Shown one piece after another: positions 1-12,502 of a DNA stretch of 64,000 nucleotides. The notes beneath the pieces were generated by a model, which was not told where the DNA came from, did no database searches, and saw only the letters and a list, made by a program, of their open reading frames with translations. The translations under genes were made by a program, and so were the position numbers. Source of the DNA: Flammulina velutipes (lineage: Eukaryota; Basidiomycota; Agaricomycetes; Agaricales; Physalacriaceae); NCBI GenBank assembly GCA_011800155.1, contig CM022376.1, forward strand, positions 2,232,001 through 2,296,000, read 5' to 3'. The stretch's first letter is position 1; every line of letters starts with the position of its first letter.

Positions 1-871
1 TCACACCATGCCGCTTCAAGTTGAACTTGCGGTGAGATGATTTGGCTAACACATGATCTGTACTCACTTACAAACCCCAGCAGGATGCCCGAACGGTGCA
101 GCTGCATTCATTAAGAATTTTCTGCCCACCATCTTTGGGGATCGGGGTCTCAACGCAATTTAAATTGGGCTTCGTATAAAGATTCGGAAATAATGTTGAA
201 ATTGACTCACACTCTCGGATAGCAATGGTATCTAGTACCTCACTGCTCAATGGTCGTCAAGCCGTAGAACATCGACGCCGGTGACCGTCGATCAAGGTGA
301 TGTACAACAGTGACTATTTCAACGGCGGGACGTGTCGTATACATAGTTTCGGATCGCCGAATAGGGTGGTTGATGGACTACCAGTATAATCAGACGGCTA
401 CGTTGCAAAGGAGTACATACAAGCATGTGTGTACAATATGTTCCCTACATACACACGACGCTCACGCCACACTAGATAAAATTAGATACAGTGCTTATCC
501 GATGATCCTATAACGTACTCTTTTACTTCGTACCATCAGCAAGTCATATCGCTTGGGCACACTACCCGTCTGTTTCACTAGTGAGAAGCTGTTTCCTACA
601 AGATTGTGATAATTGTTCACTTGACCTAGTAAGTACATTGGGATTATCGAAGTGGCATTGGTAGAGGTGCTAGGTGAATAAGGACACATTCAAACTTTAT
701 AGAGAACGCCGCCGCATACTACCTATAGTGTCAGACGTAACGGCAGACACTCAGTTCTCTTTTCATCTTCAAGTTTGCTGAAGAACGGACATCATTTTGA
801 CTTCATACAGTCTATGTACGAGCTAGGACTAGACGATGCCCGAATGTGGTTTCTTCCTTCCTTCATTCTTT
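1..871. other. No gene recognised, left edge
   Basis: I see no reading frame here with a convincing exon structure or a known motif. A minus-strand frame at 68-250 has a few cysteines but cannot be joined to neighbouring exons. It could be the edge of a gene that continues outside the window. Confidence 0.4.
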
Positions 872-1380
872 CTAGTTGGGGTAGATGTACCAGTATGAAT
901 ATGAACCATCATCTTCTTCAGCCTTGCCATACGCAAGAAGGGACGGAATCTGTTAAATGTTTCGTCAGCAAGGCGAACACCACAGATATCTATAAAATGC
1001 AACACGCACCCTGTCCTGTAGGCTCATTTCATAAGTGGCATCGCTCATTACCGTAGCTACCGCAGGTACTCCCTTATCACCCTCCTTCGTTTTCCATCCA
1101 CCTTTTAAAACTGCATACGTGTCCGAATTCACACTTTGCTGTCGGGCCTTGGCTTCGGGGAATACAATGTCGACGTCAGCTGAATTACCCTCAGACGTGC
1201 TAGCCCCGCCAGTCCTTCCAACAAGAGTGAAGGTGCGGGTCTTCGTACTGTGAGAACTGTGCAAACTATGAGTAAAAACTATAATATCAAGGAAGCAAAA
1301 AAAGAATACCTAGGAGCCGCCAAGACAGCTGGTAACAGCAAGGCTGCACCGAAGAATTTGAGCGATGTTGAGAAGAGCAT
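872..1380 (-). CDS. Small secreted protein, unknown function
   Basis: Three exons join cleanly into about 130 residues. Exon 1 encodes a typical secretion signal: the protein begins MLFSTSLKFFGAALL and reaches a likely signal-peptidase site after VLAAP. Intron 1 spans 1257-1309. Exon 2 (about 82 residues) starts near SHSTKTRTFTLVGR and is rich in Gly, Ser and Thr. The last intron has a GTGCGT donor and a GCTGAC branch site, and the last exon ends GSYSYWYIYPN before TAG. There are no cysteines in the mature part, so it is not a disulfide-rich effector. Secretion is inferred from the leader. I do not recognise the family. The exon joins are consistent in phase, which supports a real gene. Confidence 0.7.
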
Positions 1381-1905
1381 GGTACTGAGTTACTGGATTG
1401 GGCTTCTGGGTAGTGGATTGTAAAGTATACGGCCTGCGTATTTACTTTGGGGAGACAGACGACTGCATCCTGATTACTTTTATACTGGTGGATATTCCGC
1501 GTTGCATGTTCCATAGCCACTGACACATGGACGAATTGACTTGACAATGGTTGATTGACGTTGACTGCCGTCGACGATCAAGAACGACGGAACGACGACG
1601 ACACGTTGAGATAATCACCGTTGTACACCACACCAAGATCGACAATGCTATACAGTATAGTACGTACAGCCGAGTTGTCTCCTCCACGGTTACCAACGCA
1701 AACGCTAGTTCGATACTTACAGCCCTCGTTACTACATGGTGATCGCTGGACCGCCACCGACTCACTGAGCACAGCAATATATACGGGTTAGTAATGCATA
1801 AAGAATACTATACAAATGCCTAGTCTAGTAGTTATACGGACCAATCAGAATAAGAATAAAAAAACTCCAGTCCAAACGAAAGTATGAATACAACAGTCCA
1901 CATGG
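1381..1905. other. Intergenic, no gene recognised
   Basis: This stretch separates the start of the small secreted protein gene from the stop of the calcium-channel gene. It should hold the promoter of the former and the 3' end of the latter. No coding exon was found. Confidence 0.5.
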
Positions 1906-4900
1906 TTATCTGCCTTCCTCCTCCTTAACAGCTTCCGACATTAGATCTATAACCAGGAATGAGTCGATATTCACATCGTGACAAGCGATCAAACAGCTTA
2001 CCACCCCACATTGAATTCGGCCCAGGCGTCGAGAACAAATCATCGTCCGTCCGGCTCCTACCAAAACCTATCAGTCACATCCACATAACACAATGTTCCA
2101 ACATACCCCGGCGTCCTAAAGCCAAGGTCCGTAGTGCCCAAAAGGCTTATATCGCTAATCCGGCGACTGCTCCTCTGCAAACCCTTCCCAGGGCTCATGT
2201 CCGACGCCAAAGAGACATCAGGTGCAAAATAGAACGGTGTCGGGCTGCTGGGTTGAGACATCATTCCGTCCACTGACAGAGACGCAATATCCCGTGTCGA
2301 CATCGGCGGGGTAGAGGGCATAGTATTCACCACGATGGACGGTATTTCTGAACCACCAAAACATCAGGTCATCCATCCATCTCTACCTGAGCAGAAACTC
2401 ACCTTGACTAGAAAACCGCGAATGTCTCTTCATCTCCATATGCCGTACGAACCTCCGACGATGGGAAATCGTCTTCAGCAAAGAGCGCACACGATCCAGA
2501 TTGACAAAATCGGTAACCAGTCTGTTCGTCTCCGTCCGATTGACGAGGTCATGTAGACTGCAACGATCAGTCAATAACGATGGTCTTTAGAGAGGGACCG
2601 CTACGTACACCAAAGCCTCGTGGTCCTGTATGAGCTTATGATGCGCCAGGAGCGTCAACATTCCCGTGAACGATATACCGAGCCCGTTGTGAGTGATGTT
2701 GGCCTCATGGTACAGTCGACTATACACCGCGCGTCGTTTTCTCGCGGCGGCAAAGTCAATGCTGTCAAGAACCTTGCTCAGCTTGCCCAAGTCAATGCCA
2801 TCCACATCCCTAGTAGGCCAAGTATGATCCCCATCGCCTGTAGCCTTTGAAGCTTTCATAATGTTCGGGATGCTGTATTCCACAGGATAGATGCGCGCCT
2901 CAAACACGCCACTTAATCTCTAACACATAGTCAAAACCAGGTTCTTCCACAAGACAAACGCGTAATCACTCACCGAGAAGAAAGCTGCGAATCGATTCCG
3001 TTCCAGATATCCTGTCTTCGGATTCGCAAACTCGCCCCAGACCTTCTTGAACGATCGCATCTGTTCTCGCGTAATCGCCTTGGCCCCTCCAGAGGTTTGG
3101 AAGACGTATGAAAAGTTGTCGACGACCACACCAGTGAACAAGTTGACGAAGATGTACTAACGCCGGGATGTTAGAGCGATATCTATGTCATGGGTGATGT
3201 ACCCACCATGCTTAACACATTCCAAGCAATGAAAAGAGTAAATGCCCATCCAATGCTACCACAGTCTGAATCAGACTGGTCCGTAGAGGAATTTGTGCAG
3301 CGCGGGTAGACCAGGGCACTACGAAGAATGATCAGCACTGGAATACAATATTCCCTCCTCATCCAAAAACTTACTAGTCATGCATATACTGATTCCATCC
3401 TTCTCTAGAAAACAACGTTAGACGCGCAATCTAGAAAAGTGCACCAAAAAGATGAACATACCCTGTGCTCATGAAAGCAAGCATCACCAAGGCGTTCGCA
3501 ACCGACGAGTAGTTCTGGTTTCGGTTCTCCGCTGAACCCCATTTCGTCAACCCGAACACCTCCACATACATGATCGCGAAGAACCCAAAGAAGATGAGCC
3601 ATAGAATCAACAAATTGAGGATCGCCAACAAACTCGCCCTATTGGTGTGTTTCAGTCAAATCGATCCAAATAACATGTCACTGAAAAAAACGCACATGAC
3701 GGTTTTGAACAGCTTGTTCAAACTGTTCGTCCGCTGCACCAGCTTGAACGCCATACTCACGAGGAAAAGCTTCTGCATCTGTTGAACCGCAAAGCTGCTG
3801 TCCATGAACCGGACAATGATCGTCGTGACCAGACTTCCGGAGGATGATATGATGTCAAAGATGTTCCACCCATTCGCACGGAAGCTCTGCCACCCAAGAC
3901 CAACTAGACGGATGAAGACATCAACGATGTACATCAGAGTCAGACCCAAGAAGAAATCGTCTGGATAACAAAGTATCAGTCAATTGTTCTCAGTAATGTC
4001 GAAACAAGACTCTCACTTCGCAGCGTGTCAGCAATATGCTGATTAGAATCGGTCTGAGTCCTATGAAATTGTTAGTAGATGGACAAGCATCGATATCGAT
4101 CAACCAAACATACATGAGCGCAATGACATGTAAAACATAGAATAGAAGCATCATCCGAGCCCACCATCCATGCTTGTAGACGGCCCTATCAAAGCACCAC
4201 GACCTAAACGCCGACGTGGGTCTCCTCTCTGGACGCTTAGAAGGCCGCTGACGGGTGATGAGCTTCTTCAAATCTATCCACTCCCGTTGAGGTCCCGTAA
4301 GAAGTGCCGTCCCAGTCTTCGCAGTAAAGTTCCCAATGATGATCCTAACACAGACGGTCAGCTCATCTCAAGTATATCATCACTCTTCCACTTACGAAAC
4401 GAAGAGCGTCAAGATGATGACACCCCCAAGCAGGTTGTACACCAAAAAGAACAACGCGTTAATCTGACTCGCGTTCGTCACCGGCTGTTGTCCAGGCCCC
4501 GTGATACTCGCAGCCACCCACATCGCATCAACCCATCCCTCCAACGACACAATCTCGAACAGAATGAGCAACGACGACTTGAAGTTGTCAAACGAGAACT
4601 TCGTCGACGGCGCCGGGTTATCCCACACCCTCGGAGCCATGAACCCAAAAGCGTCCCCATACACCGTCGCACTGTACTCGTTCACACATTCATCGACCCC
4701 CGCAACGCTACCATCGTTACACAGATTCAGCTTCCCCGCAAAGATGTTGAGCCCCCATACCGCATACGGGATCATATACAGGATGGCCAACACCGCAGCG
4801 TCGATAATCCGCGACGCCCCCGAGATGATAAGCGACTGGAAGCTCTTCCGCGTAGCATCGAAGATCGTGATGAACCGAAGAACCCGGAAGGCCTTCAACG

Positions 4901-7900
4901 ACCGCGTCAACCGACTCAACCCCCCAATGAATATCAACCCAGTCGCAACATTGATCAAAAGGCCCCCCAAGATCATAAAGTCGATGATGTTCCAGATACT
5001 CCGAACGTACGCGTTGGGCGTGAAGACGAATCCATCCGCAACGATCTTGATCAGGAATTCCACCAGGAGCGTCATTCCAAACGCAACCTCCGCGATATCA
5101 AACCAAGCCCATCGGGTGAGACCGTTTTCGATGTAGAAGTTGCGCCGGTATATGGGAGAGGCGATGACCTCGACTACGATGCCGCCCATGACAGTTAAAC
5201 ACAAGAGCGTTTGGAAGATGGTATGCGCCATTGGGGATTGAGGTGTTCCAAAGATTCGCTCCCCGGCAGCAGGCATGACGAGCTTCTGACAAGCCTTGCG
5301 AAGATAACTGTCCTGCGAGAAGATCCAAAACGTCTTGTCGTATGAAGGGTGGTCCCGAATGAAGTCAGCTTTCCGCGCCCTGCGTTCGTACAACGCATCG
5401 TTGATGTCCTCAGAAGTCACAGTTTCCGGATTGAGTGACGCCAGTAGCTCCCTAAGATGAAAAATGGGTCAGAAAAGTGATGCACTATCCAAGATCATCA
5501 ACTGACAGGTGCCTTTCCGTCTCTTCATCCTCGACTCCATGATCATCTCGGGCATAGTGGTGCTTCAGGTTGGTCAAAGGGACATCCTCTGAAGGTGCCG
5601 TTCCAGCATAGATGCGATGCAACGTTTTCAACGACTTCGTGGCATAATGCCTTGCACCCTGAACAGTGCGAGAACCAGAGGGCTAATGTCCAGATTTAGC
5701 GAGATAGAGAAACGAGAGAGACAGTTCACGTACGTTTACGGGAGGCGTCGACCCTCGAGGAATACTGTAGTCTTGCACCAGAGACTTTTGCATCGGCAAG
5801 ATAAGGTTGGATGGCAGGTTCTCAACCTCCACCTTGACCGGATCGGCCTTCATCCATCGATACGGGTTGAGTCTCTTCATCCACCCAGCGCTGCTCTCCG
5901 GTTGGTGCGTCGTCGCGTAGTAGTTAGTGACCTGTCGGCTCTTCTTGAATTCCTCAGCGACATCAAAGTTTTCGTTGATGACGGCAATGAACATTTGAAG
6001 GACAATGACTGCATCCAAATCAGTAAAACAATTGTCGTCTCAGCTGGTGAAGACTCACAGTTGGCAAACAACATCCAGGAAGAAATGAACAAGATAACGA
6101 CTACCGTCTGGCCCAGACGCGCCTCCACGTCGGTAGCCCCGTACAGGACGTCTATCCAATTCTCCGAAGAGAACACCTGGTAAACAGAAAGGAACGCATT
6201 ATAAAGATGGGCGAAGTTGATAGGTTCGGCGTCAGGAAAGTCCCCTCTAAGCAGCTGGACAGCAAACAGCGCCGCGATAAAGTTGACCGTAATCAAGAAC
6301 AGCGACATATTGGCCAGACCATAGACGTTTCCAAAAACCGTCAACTACAAAGCCATTCAGAACAAGATCCCCGAAAGAACAACAAAGAGATTCTTACCAG
6401 CAACGGTCGCATTCTTGGGACCTCTAAGATAACCCGATAGAACCTCATCAACTGTAGAATCGTCATCCATGGGTAGACATCCGAATCGTGGATTACGGGA
6501 ATCTGAATGATGCTGGACCCCACCGCCAAGAACAGGTCGAGATCATTCTGCGCGTGGAAAAAAAAGTCCCGCCAATTGGGAAGGGCAGCCAGGATTCGGA
6601 GAACAATCTCAAAGTCAAACGCCATTGTGATGGTCAGCTCCCCGTAATACATGATCATCTCGTGTAGGTTGCTGACTTCGACCGTTCGGGTCGCTTGGAT
6701 GGCCAGAGAGGCGAGCGCCAAAAGAACCCAGAACCAGCGAGTGTACTCGTAAATGACTTTGGCGAGGTTTTGTCGAACGCGCTGTCGTGGATCATTTGGA
6801 TTGAGCCATTCATCCTCGTCGACTTGAGCCCTGTATCGAGCGTCAGAGATGTAATCCCTAAAAGAATGGACATCTACTTACGGACCAGCACCAAATGCAC
6901 TCTTCTTGGTCTCCTTCCTGATCGCAGAGAACGTATTCGTGATAACGGCCACGAAAAGGTTGATGAGCCAGAAATTCAGAACAATAACACAAATAATGAA
7001 GAAGAGACATGAAACGAAGTATTCCGAGTCCATCATGGAATACATGAGCGGAGTCCACTGGCAAGGCATTAGACATGACAAGACTAAAAAGTTGAGAGAC
7101 TTACTCCATTAGCGGAGGCAACAATGACGACCTGCAGAGCGGCGAAATAGATTGCGTCGAAGCTCATGACATTATTCTCTGGATTTTCATCTTCCTGGAC
7201 GACATTAGTGCTGGGAAACTTGCATTGAAAGCAGCACATACCCGACATATCTGGCCAAGCGGACAGATATATCCTTTTGTAGATGTATAGTGTGTACCAT
7301 CCGCTTGCACATATCCCATGACCGTCAAGTTGTCGGGATTAATGTACCCTCCACAGAACTGGTTATCGATGGCTATCTCGCCCTCCCCAAGAGTCGGGCT
7401 AAGGTAGCATGTTCGGCGTAGGGAGCCCTTGAATGACTGAATGCCGATGACACTGAAACATGCTGAGAATTAGATCATAGACATATTAAGTCCACTCACG
7501 AGAAGAGAATCATCGCAAAAAGCACAAAGTAAGCGACACTAGTGAGTAAAGGAAGCGCGGTCTTCAATGAGTGCATGATAGTCTGTATCTCATTCAGTAT
7601 GATATTTGGCAGTGAGAGATAAAATCTCACTGTAGTACCAGACGTGACCGTCAGCAGTCGTGCAGTGCGCAAGACGCTGAGTGCACGAAAGATGCCGATG
7701 TGCTGGGATCCATGCTCGACTCCAACGGTAGCCAGAATGAAGGATGTCCAGAAGCTGACGATGGCGATAAAATCGATACGACTCCAGCTATGACGCAGAT
7801 AAGGAACGTTACGATGAGTCTTGTCATTTGCATGCTTCAAGCTCAGCCGAAAAGGCAGGGAGACGTAATCCGATTTTTCGTTTGGCTGGAAGGGATTCAT

Positions 7901-9149
7901 CTGGGAAAAGAAGGTTCCCTGCTTTGCATCCATTGACTGCTGGACGGCGTGTTTGACCTTTTCCTCTACGGGATGTTCGAGGCTGGTGGTGGAATTTAAG
8001 ATGAACGGGCGCGCCATATTGCGGTTGATGCGGTTGAGTTTTTGAGTAAGACTGAACTGGCGAGACAGCGCAGGTTCATTGGAAGCCTCTGCTGCGACTG
8101 TGACCGGGTGTTCTGCGCGGGTAGAAAATATATGAAAGATGGAGGACGCTGGCACCTCGGGGTCGAAAATAAAGCCTGATACGCATATGCGCGCCAGTGC
8201 TTCGAAGCTGTACAGAAAATTAGCCTCTGTGTGCAGCCATAGAGGGGACGACGAACGTGAAGAAAACGAAAAGAGCGAAGAGCACATAGTCCTCCCAAGT
8301 ATGAAAGTAGCCTCTGACCCGGACTTCCTCATCTTCGGACGCCAGCAGTAATGGCGGGGCCGCTTGAACAGTCAGAACTATCGCGTTGATGATGATGAGC
8401 AGCAGAATGGCGGTTTCCGTCCATCTGAAAGGCCATTGAATGCTTTTAGAATGCATAAAAGAGGTGAATACGCACGCGTAGGTAAGGGCGCGATAGAGAG
8501 CCAGCCGTACTCTGCTATGGGGCCCGAGGCAACACAGTGTTCTCCCGCGTATCGGCATTCGCTGACTGAGGTCAGGCAGATCCTCATCCTTCGTGTTGTC
8601 GTCGTCGTCCTCCAGACGCTCCAAGCCACTGCCGGCCAAGTTGACGACGCGCAGGGATATACGGCGCAGATTCTGCGAGACGGACTTGATCGCTGTGCCC
8701 GTCCTCTTCAGTGGCGACGCGCTGTAGCGTAGCGTCCGCCGTCGTGTCCTCGACGCCGCAGCTTGCTCGGGATCGCCCTCCCTCGACGTCAGCCTGACCT
8801 CGTCCTCTGCTCCCCTCCCGCCATCCTTGGCTCCTATCAGCGACGCGGTCGATGGCCCGGCCTGCGACGACGAGTACATATGGTTGTATGTCGAGTAAGA
8901 GCTGCGGTTGTAGGGATCCGTATCATCCGAGTCGAAGGGATCGTCGTTCACTGTGTTCGTTGGTGGTGGGCTCTGCTCGTCGCCGAATGAATGTGTGTTG
9001 AAGCGCAATGGGTCCTGCCCTGCCTCTACTTTGCTCCAACTTCGTCGTCGAGAGGTATCTAGAGGTGAAGAAGGTGCCGAAATCCCTGTCAAGTCCACGG
9101 CTGACGACGACGACGTGCGCGGTAAGTTGTACAGGTCGGCTGGGTTCAT
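1906..9149 (-). CDS. CCH1: High-affinity voltage-gated calcium channel subunit Cch1
   Basis: This is a very large multi-exon gene for the fungal plasma-membrane Ca2+ channel, which acts with Mid1 in calcium uptake and stress signalling (family knowledge). The start [16 protein letters not shown] at 9149 opens a long Ser-rich cytoplasmic tail. Four channel repeats follow: I (about 8450-6890), II (6870-5940), III (5420-4330) and IV (4300-2930). S4-like helices are visible, for example [12 protein letters not shown] in I and [17 protein letters not shown] in III. Pore-loop residues read ASANGW (I), SSENWIDV (II), [10 protein letters not shown] (III) and [10 protein letters not shown] (IV). An S6-type segment, [16 protein letters not shown], and an EF-hand-like stretch (about 2990-3090) precede the C-tail. 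Two final introns lead to [13 protein letters not shown] and the TAA at 1906. The predicted length is around 2,000 residues, which is usual for Cch1. Confidence 0.95.
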
Positions 9150-9359
9150 CGACGGCCTCCAAGCCGAGTAGAATGATGAGCTCAAACGAAACAAACGGTG
9201 AGCAACGTCGTGGTCGGTGACTAACAATTTATGAAAGTGGTGGCTGTGCTGCGGATGGCGGACTTTACGGCGATAACAGGCCGATGTGTGGCGCGGCTTA
9301 AACTCGATACAGTGCAATCCATACAAGAAGTATCATACGGTAACATGTGAATCAAGATA

Positions 9360-10881
9360 TCAATCGTCCGCAACCCACACAACACTCTTTCCCTTATTCG
9401 CACCCGTCTGAACATCCCGTATGGCATGTCCCGCCATCTCCAGGCCCTTCGTCACTTCTTCCGCATATACCCACTCTCCCTTAGCCACCAGCCCAGGCAT
9501 CTCCTTGTAGAAGCTCTCCATTTGTATACGATCAGTGTCAAACACGCTTAACCCAATCACACGAATCCTGCGGTCAATGATGTTGATGAAGTTCTACGGG
9601 GGAAGTTGAGGGTCAAGCCGAAGAGAATACGGTACACGAACCTCAGGCTTGAAGCGCACGTCGCCATGGTCGTTGTGCAACGTGATCATGCCGCACTCTA
9701 AGAACCGCGCATGGAGGGCCGAGTTAGCCAGAGCGTGGTCAAATGTTTCGCCGCCAACGTTGTCCCAGAAGCTTGACAAAAAGGTGAACAAAGCAAAAAG
9801 TAGGATGGGTGGAAGCGTACATGTCAATGGGACCATTCTTCTCCAGTACATCCTGCGTACTGTGCGTCTTGTAGTTGAACGCCACATCAGCCCCGATGGA
9901 TCTGCAGAATTCAACCTTGTCGTCGGAGCCCGCACTCGCAATGACCCTCAGTCCGTCGCGTTTCGCAAGCTGGATGACGAATCTATATCAGTAAAACGTT
10001 CAGCTTGTCAAAGATCATTGCTGAATAAAAACCGTACGAGCCAACAGCACCTACAATATAAATATTAGTGTGCACCACACACAATAAAGACGACTCTTAC
10101 CAGCTCCCGAGGAAACAAATACCGTCTCTCCCTCGATAGTACATCTCAGCATAAATACACAAAGAGTCAACCATGACTCTCACCTTTTTGGCATCTGCGT
10201 ACTCCTTCCACGCTCCGTACCCAGTCCTGCCGGGCATGCCCAGGACACCCAGGTACAAAAACCACGGGAGGAGAGACCCAGCTTCATCCTTCACTTCTGG
10301 TAACAAGAGAAGCATAGAGGTCTTGATCTTGGACGCGGGGATTACATTGTATTCTTGGAAATCTGCCAAACACAAATAAGAATCTCGCCTCTAAAAAGAG
10401 TTTTGAGACATACCCGTGAATGCAGAAACATGGTCTCCTTCATTGAACTGGTCGCTTTCTGAGCGTATGACACGTCCGACGACGAATCCTTGAATTCTAA
10501 CTAAATTATGAGCGCCACACTTACTAGAAGTAAGCTCAAAATTCACGGTTCGCCGATAACGTATGGAGGCTAAGTTGGATCAGTCAGCATTGGCGATTAA
10601 TGCATGCCAAAACGTAGCTCACAGTATGCGACTTGATGTCTGGACTCCGCATCTGCCAAAGAATGAATGGGTCAATGCTCAAGCAAAGGATTTTGAGCAG
10701 GACACCTCCATCCAATGGGATGGAATCCAACGTTATCCTTGCGGTATCCTTGTAAACCGTCGTTTTTCCCGGTTCAGGAAAGCCTGTTAAAACTGGTCAA
10801 ATATGAAGCCTCGACGTCAATGGTACTGAACTCACCTACAGTGGGTATTTCGTTGTAGATGAGCTGGGCGTTACGTGTCAT
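9360..10881 (-). CDS. MDR-family NADP-dependent oxidoreductase (LTB4 dehydrogenase-like), copy 1
   Basis: This is a medium-chain dehydrogenase/reductase of the zinc-free leukotriene B4 dehydrogenase / 2-alkenal reductase type, probably cytosolic. The start MTRNAQLIYNEIPTV at 10881 is followed by short exons carrying GFPEPGKTTVYKDTA, then PPYVIGEP, GFVVGRVIR, GVLGMPGRTGYGAWKEYA, the nucleotide-binding GETVFVSSGAG, SIGADVAFNYKT and a C-terminus ending KSVVWVADD. It is a close paralogue of the gene at 13930-15463, with the same intron positions but opposite orientation. One oddity is that the family's conserved DP(Y/F)xRGRM motif, intact in the partner, reads DPFILWQM here (about 10650-10675). 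This suggests altered or decaying activity. All other exons stay open. Confidence 0.88.
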
Positions 10882-10929
10882 TGTCAGTGGCTATCTTCAG
10901 CAAGGCAGTCTGCATTCTTATACGTGTGC

Positions 10930-11032
10930 TATATACCGATGAAAGTCGGTAGTTCCTCGAAATGGCACAAAGCCCGGAGAGATCGGTATCCAGCAGTGTG
11001 TTCTTGCGCTGGTATATACCGATGAAAGTCGG
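10930..11032. promoter_or_regulatory. Direct repeat carrying CCGA-N6-TCGG palindromes
   Basis: A 20-bp sequence ending in CCGATGAAAGTCGG occurs perfectly twice, at 10930-10949 and 11013-11032, inside a more diverged repeat of about 83 bp. The core is an inverted CCGA/TCGG pair with a 6-bp spacer, the geometry typical of sites for dimeric fungal Zn2Cys6 regulators. It lies 50-150 bp upstream of the minus-strand oxidoreductase start at 10881. Regulator binding is inferred. Confidence 0.5.
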
Positions 11033-11135
11033 GAATACCTTGAAAGGGAGATGAATCCCGGAGGAACCGGACTCCAAGTCTTTGGACCACGCCTGCCCTA
11101 TCAACACACCTCGAGATTTGAGAGTCAAGGGTAGG

Positions 11136-12395
11136 CTAAACAGCTTCGGGAGTCTGTCTACCGTCTGATACGAACGACTCCCTATACATCGATCCTACAT
11201 CGTTCCTCAAAGACCTCGTAGTAGCGATGCGTGCCATATCCTTGTGACCACGAATGCTCCCCGTCTCATTCCCCATGATACTCTCCTTCCGTCTCATCTC
11301 TCCCTTAGACACCTCTCCCAGCCACCCCCATTTGCTTCCCACCAGTCCCTCATGTTCAACTATCAACACCGACAACGACAAACACGCGACGACCACCTCC
11401 ACGCCCTGCTCTCTAGTCATGCAGTGGCGCAGCGTTGATATCGGTGGGGAAGGGGCGGAATCCACGATGAGGCTAACGTTCGCTCCAGCAAAACATAAAT
11501 CAATGCTCTCCCGAAAGACGTGAAGCGACGCGTTGTGATCCCGTAACAGTCGAGACCACGAGCTCCGTCCATGTCCAAGACTCGTACTCGGCACACGAAG
11601 CTCAGCAACAAGGATATCATCACCAATTTTGACCCAATGCCGTTTCTCATACCGCGTACACCACAGCTCGCACACAACTCCAGGGGAACTCGACGCCACA
11701 ACCACAAAGTATCCGCCACCGCTGTAGTGGGTGGAAGACAGCGAACTGATCATCAAGTCAAAAAAGTGATATCCACGGCCCTGCCGTCGTCCTGTTATCC
11801 GTTGCGAGTCGTACGTGCCACAGGTTGGACTCATCAATATCCGGCATGCCCCACCATCGCTCCGTGCTTTAGGACCAATACCCCACAAAACGGAGCCCTC
11901 CGCGGGGGTCATGGTCACTGCGCGTGGATTTGTGTCGTAAGACTCGAAAATCGACGTATACCCCTTACCGCCGGCCATTCCTCCTGTGACTTCGTCGGAG
12001 CGCATGCGACCGCGCGTAGGCCGGGAGACAGCACTCAGCCCTTCGTTGCGCCATACGACAAGCGACATGTTCTTCCTCCCACTCAGTGCTCCAAACAAGC
12101 CGCCGATAGTTCGTTTGGTAGCCTTGTAGATCGGACGAGCAGAAGACACTCCAGTAGTACGTTTTCGATAGGCCAGCTCCGTTATCTGGAGCGTGTTAGA
12201 ATGAAGGGAGAGAAGAGACTTGTATGCACTCACCTTACCAGGGACCAGTACAACATCAAACACGTCGCAGTCTTCTTCGAGGTTGAAATCTGGTTTGCTC
12301 TTGACACTCGCGTCCGACACGGATCCCGTTTGTTGTGAATCTTCGCTGCATCTCGGGTAATGGGACGGAAGCGCGTGCGCGACGGTGAGCGACAT
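11136..12395 (-). CDS. Uncharacterised fungal protein
   Basis: This long open frame of about 400 residues probably starts at MSLTVAHALPSHYPRC (12395). An in-frame ATG at 12476 is the alternative start. The frame hides one in-frame 48-nt intron (12186-12233) with a GTGAGT donor, a TTCTAAC branch site and a CCAG acceptor. Splicing it joins FDVVLVPGK to ITELAYRKRTTG. The protein has a basic middle, hydrophobic stretches such as GVEVVVACLSLSVLIVE near residue 330, and no signal peptide. I do not recognise the family. Its start lies only about 110 bp past the stop of the next gene upstream on the same strand, so the two are closely packed and might be mis-split. I judge them separate because the upstream gene ends in a clean terminal exon. 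Confidence 0.6.
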   Translation of the reverse strand: MSLTVAHALPSHYPRCSEDSQQTGSVSDASVKSKPDFNLEEDCDVFDVVLVPGKVSAYKSLLSLHSNTLQITELAYRKRTTGVSSARPIYKATKRTIGGLFGALSGRKNMSLVVWRNEGLSAVSRPTRGRMRSDEVTGGMAGGKGYTSIFESYDTNPRAVTMTPAEGSVLWGIGPKARSDGGACRILMSPTCGTYDSQRITGRRQGRGYHFFDLMISSLSSTHYSGGGYFVVVASSSPGVVCELWCTRYEKRHWVKIGDDILVAELRVPSTSLGHGRSSWSRLLRDHNASLHVFRESIDLCFAGANVSLIVDSAPSPPISTLRHCMTREQGVEVVVACLSLSVLIVEHEGLVGSKWGWLGEVSKGEMRRKESIMGNETGSIRGHKDMARIATTRSLRNDVGSMYRESFVSDGRQTPEAV

Positions 12396-12502
12396 GGTGG
12401 TAGGTATAATAGAAACAGGAGAGCGCCACCAGTGTAAAATAGGAGGTGTCAAATTGGCGGACAGGAATACAGACACCGAATTACAGGGTATAAATCACAA
12501 CG

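Noticed and set aside
4170..5198. 342-codon plus-strand frame rich in Arg and Pro
   Set aside because: It is the antisense shadow of the conserved repeat III exons of the calcium channel; its composition is that of a reversed coding strand.
11571..12338. 255-codon plus-strand frame
   Set aside because: It is antisense to the uncharacterised gene at 11136-12395, without start context or motifs.
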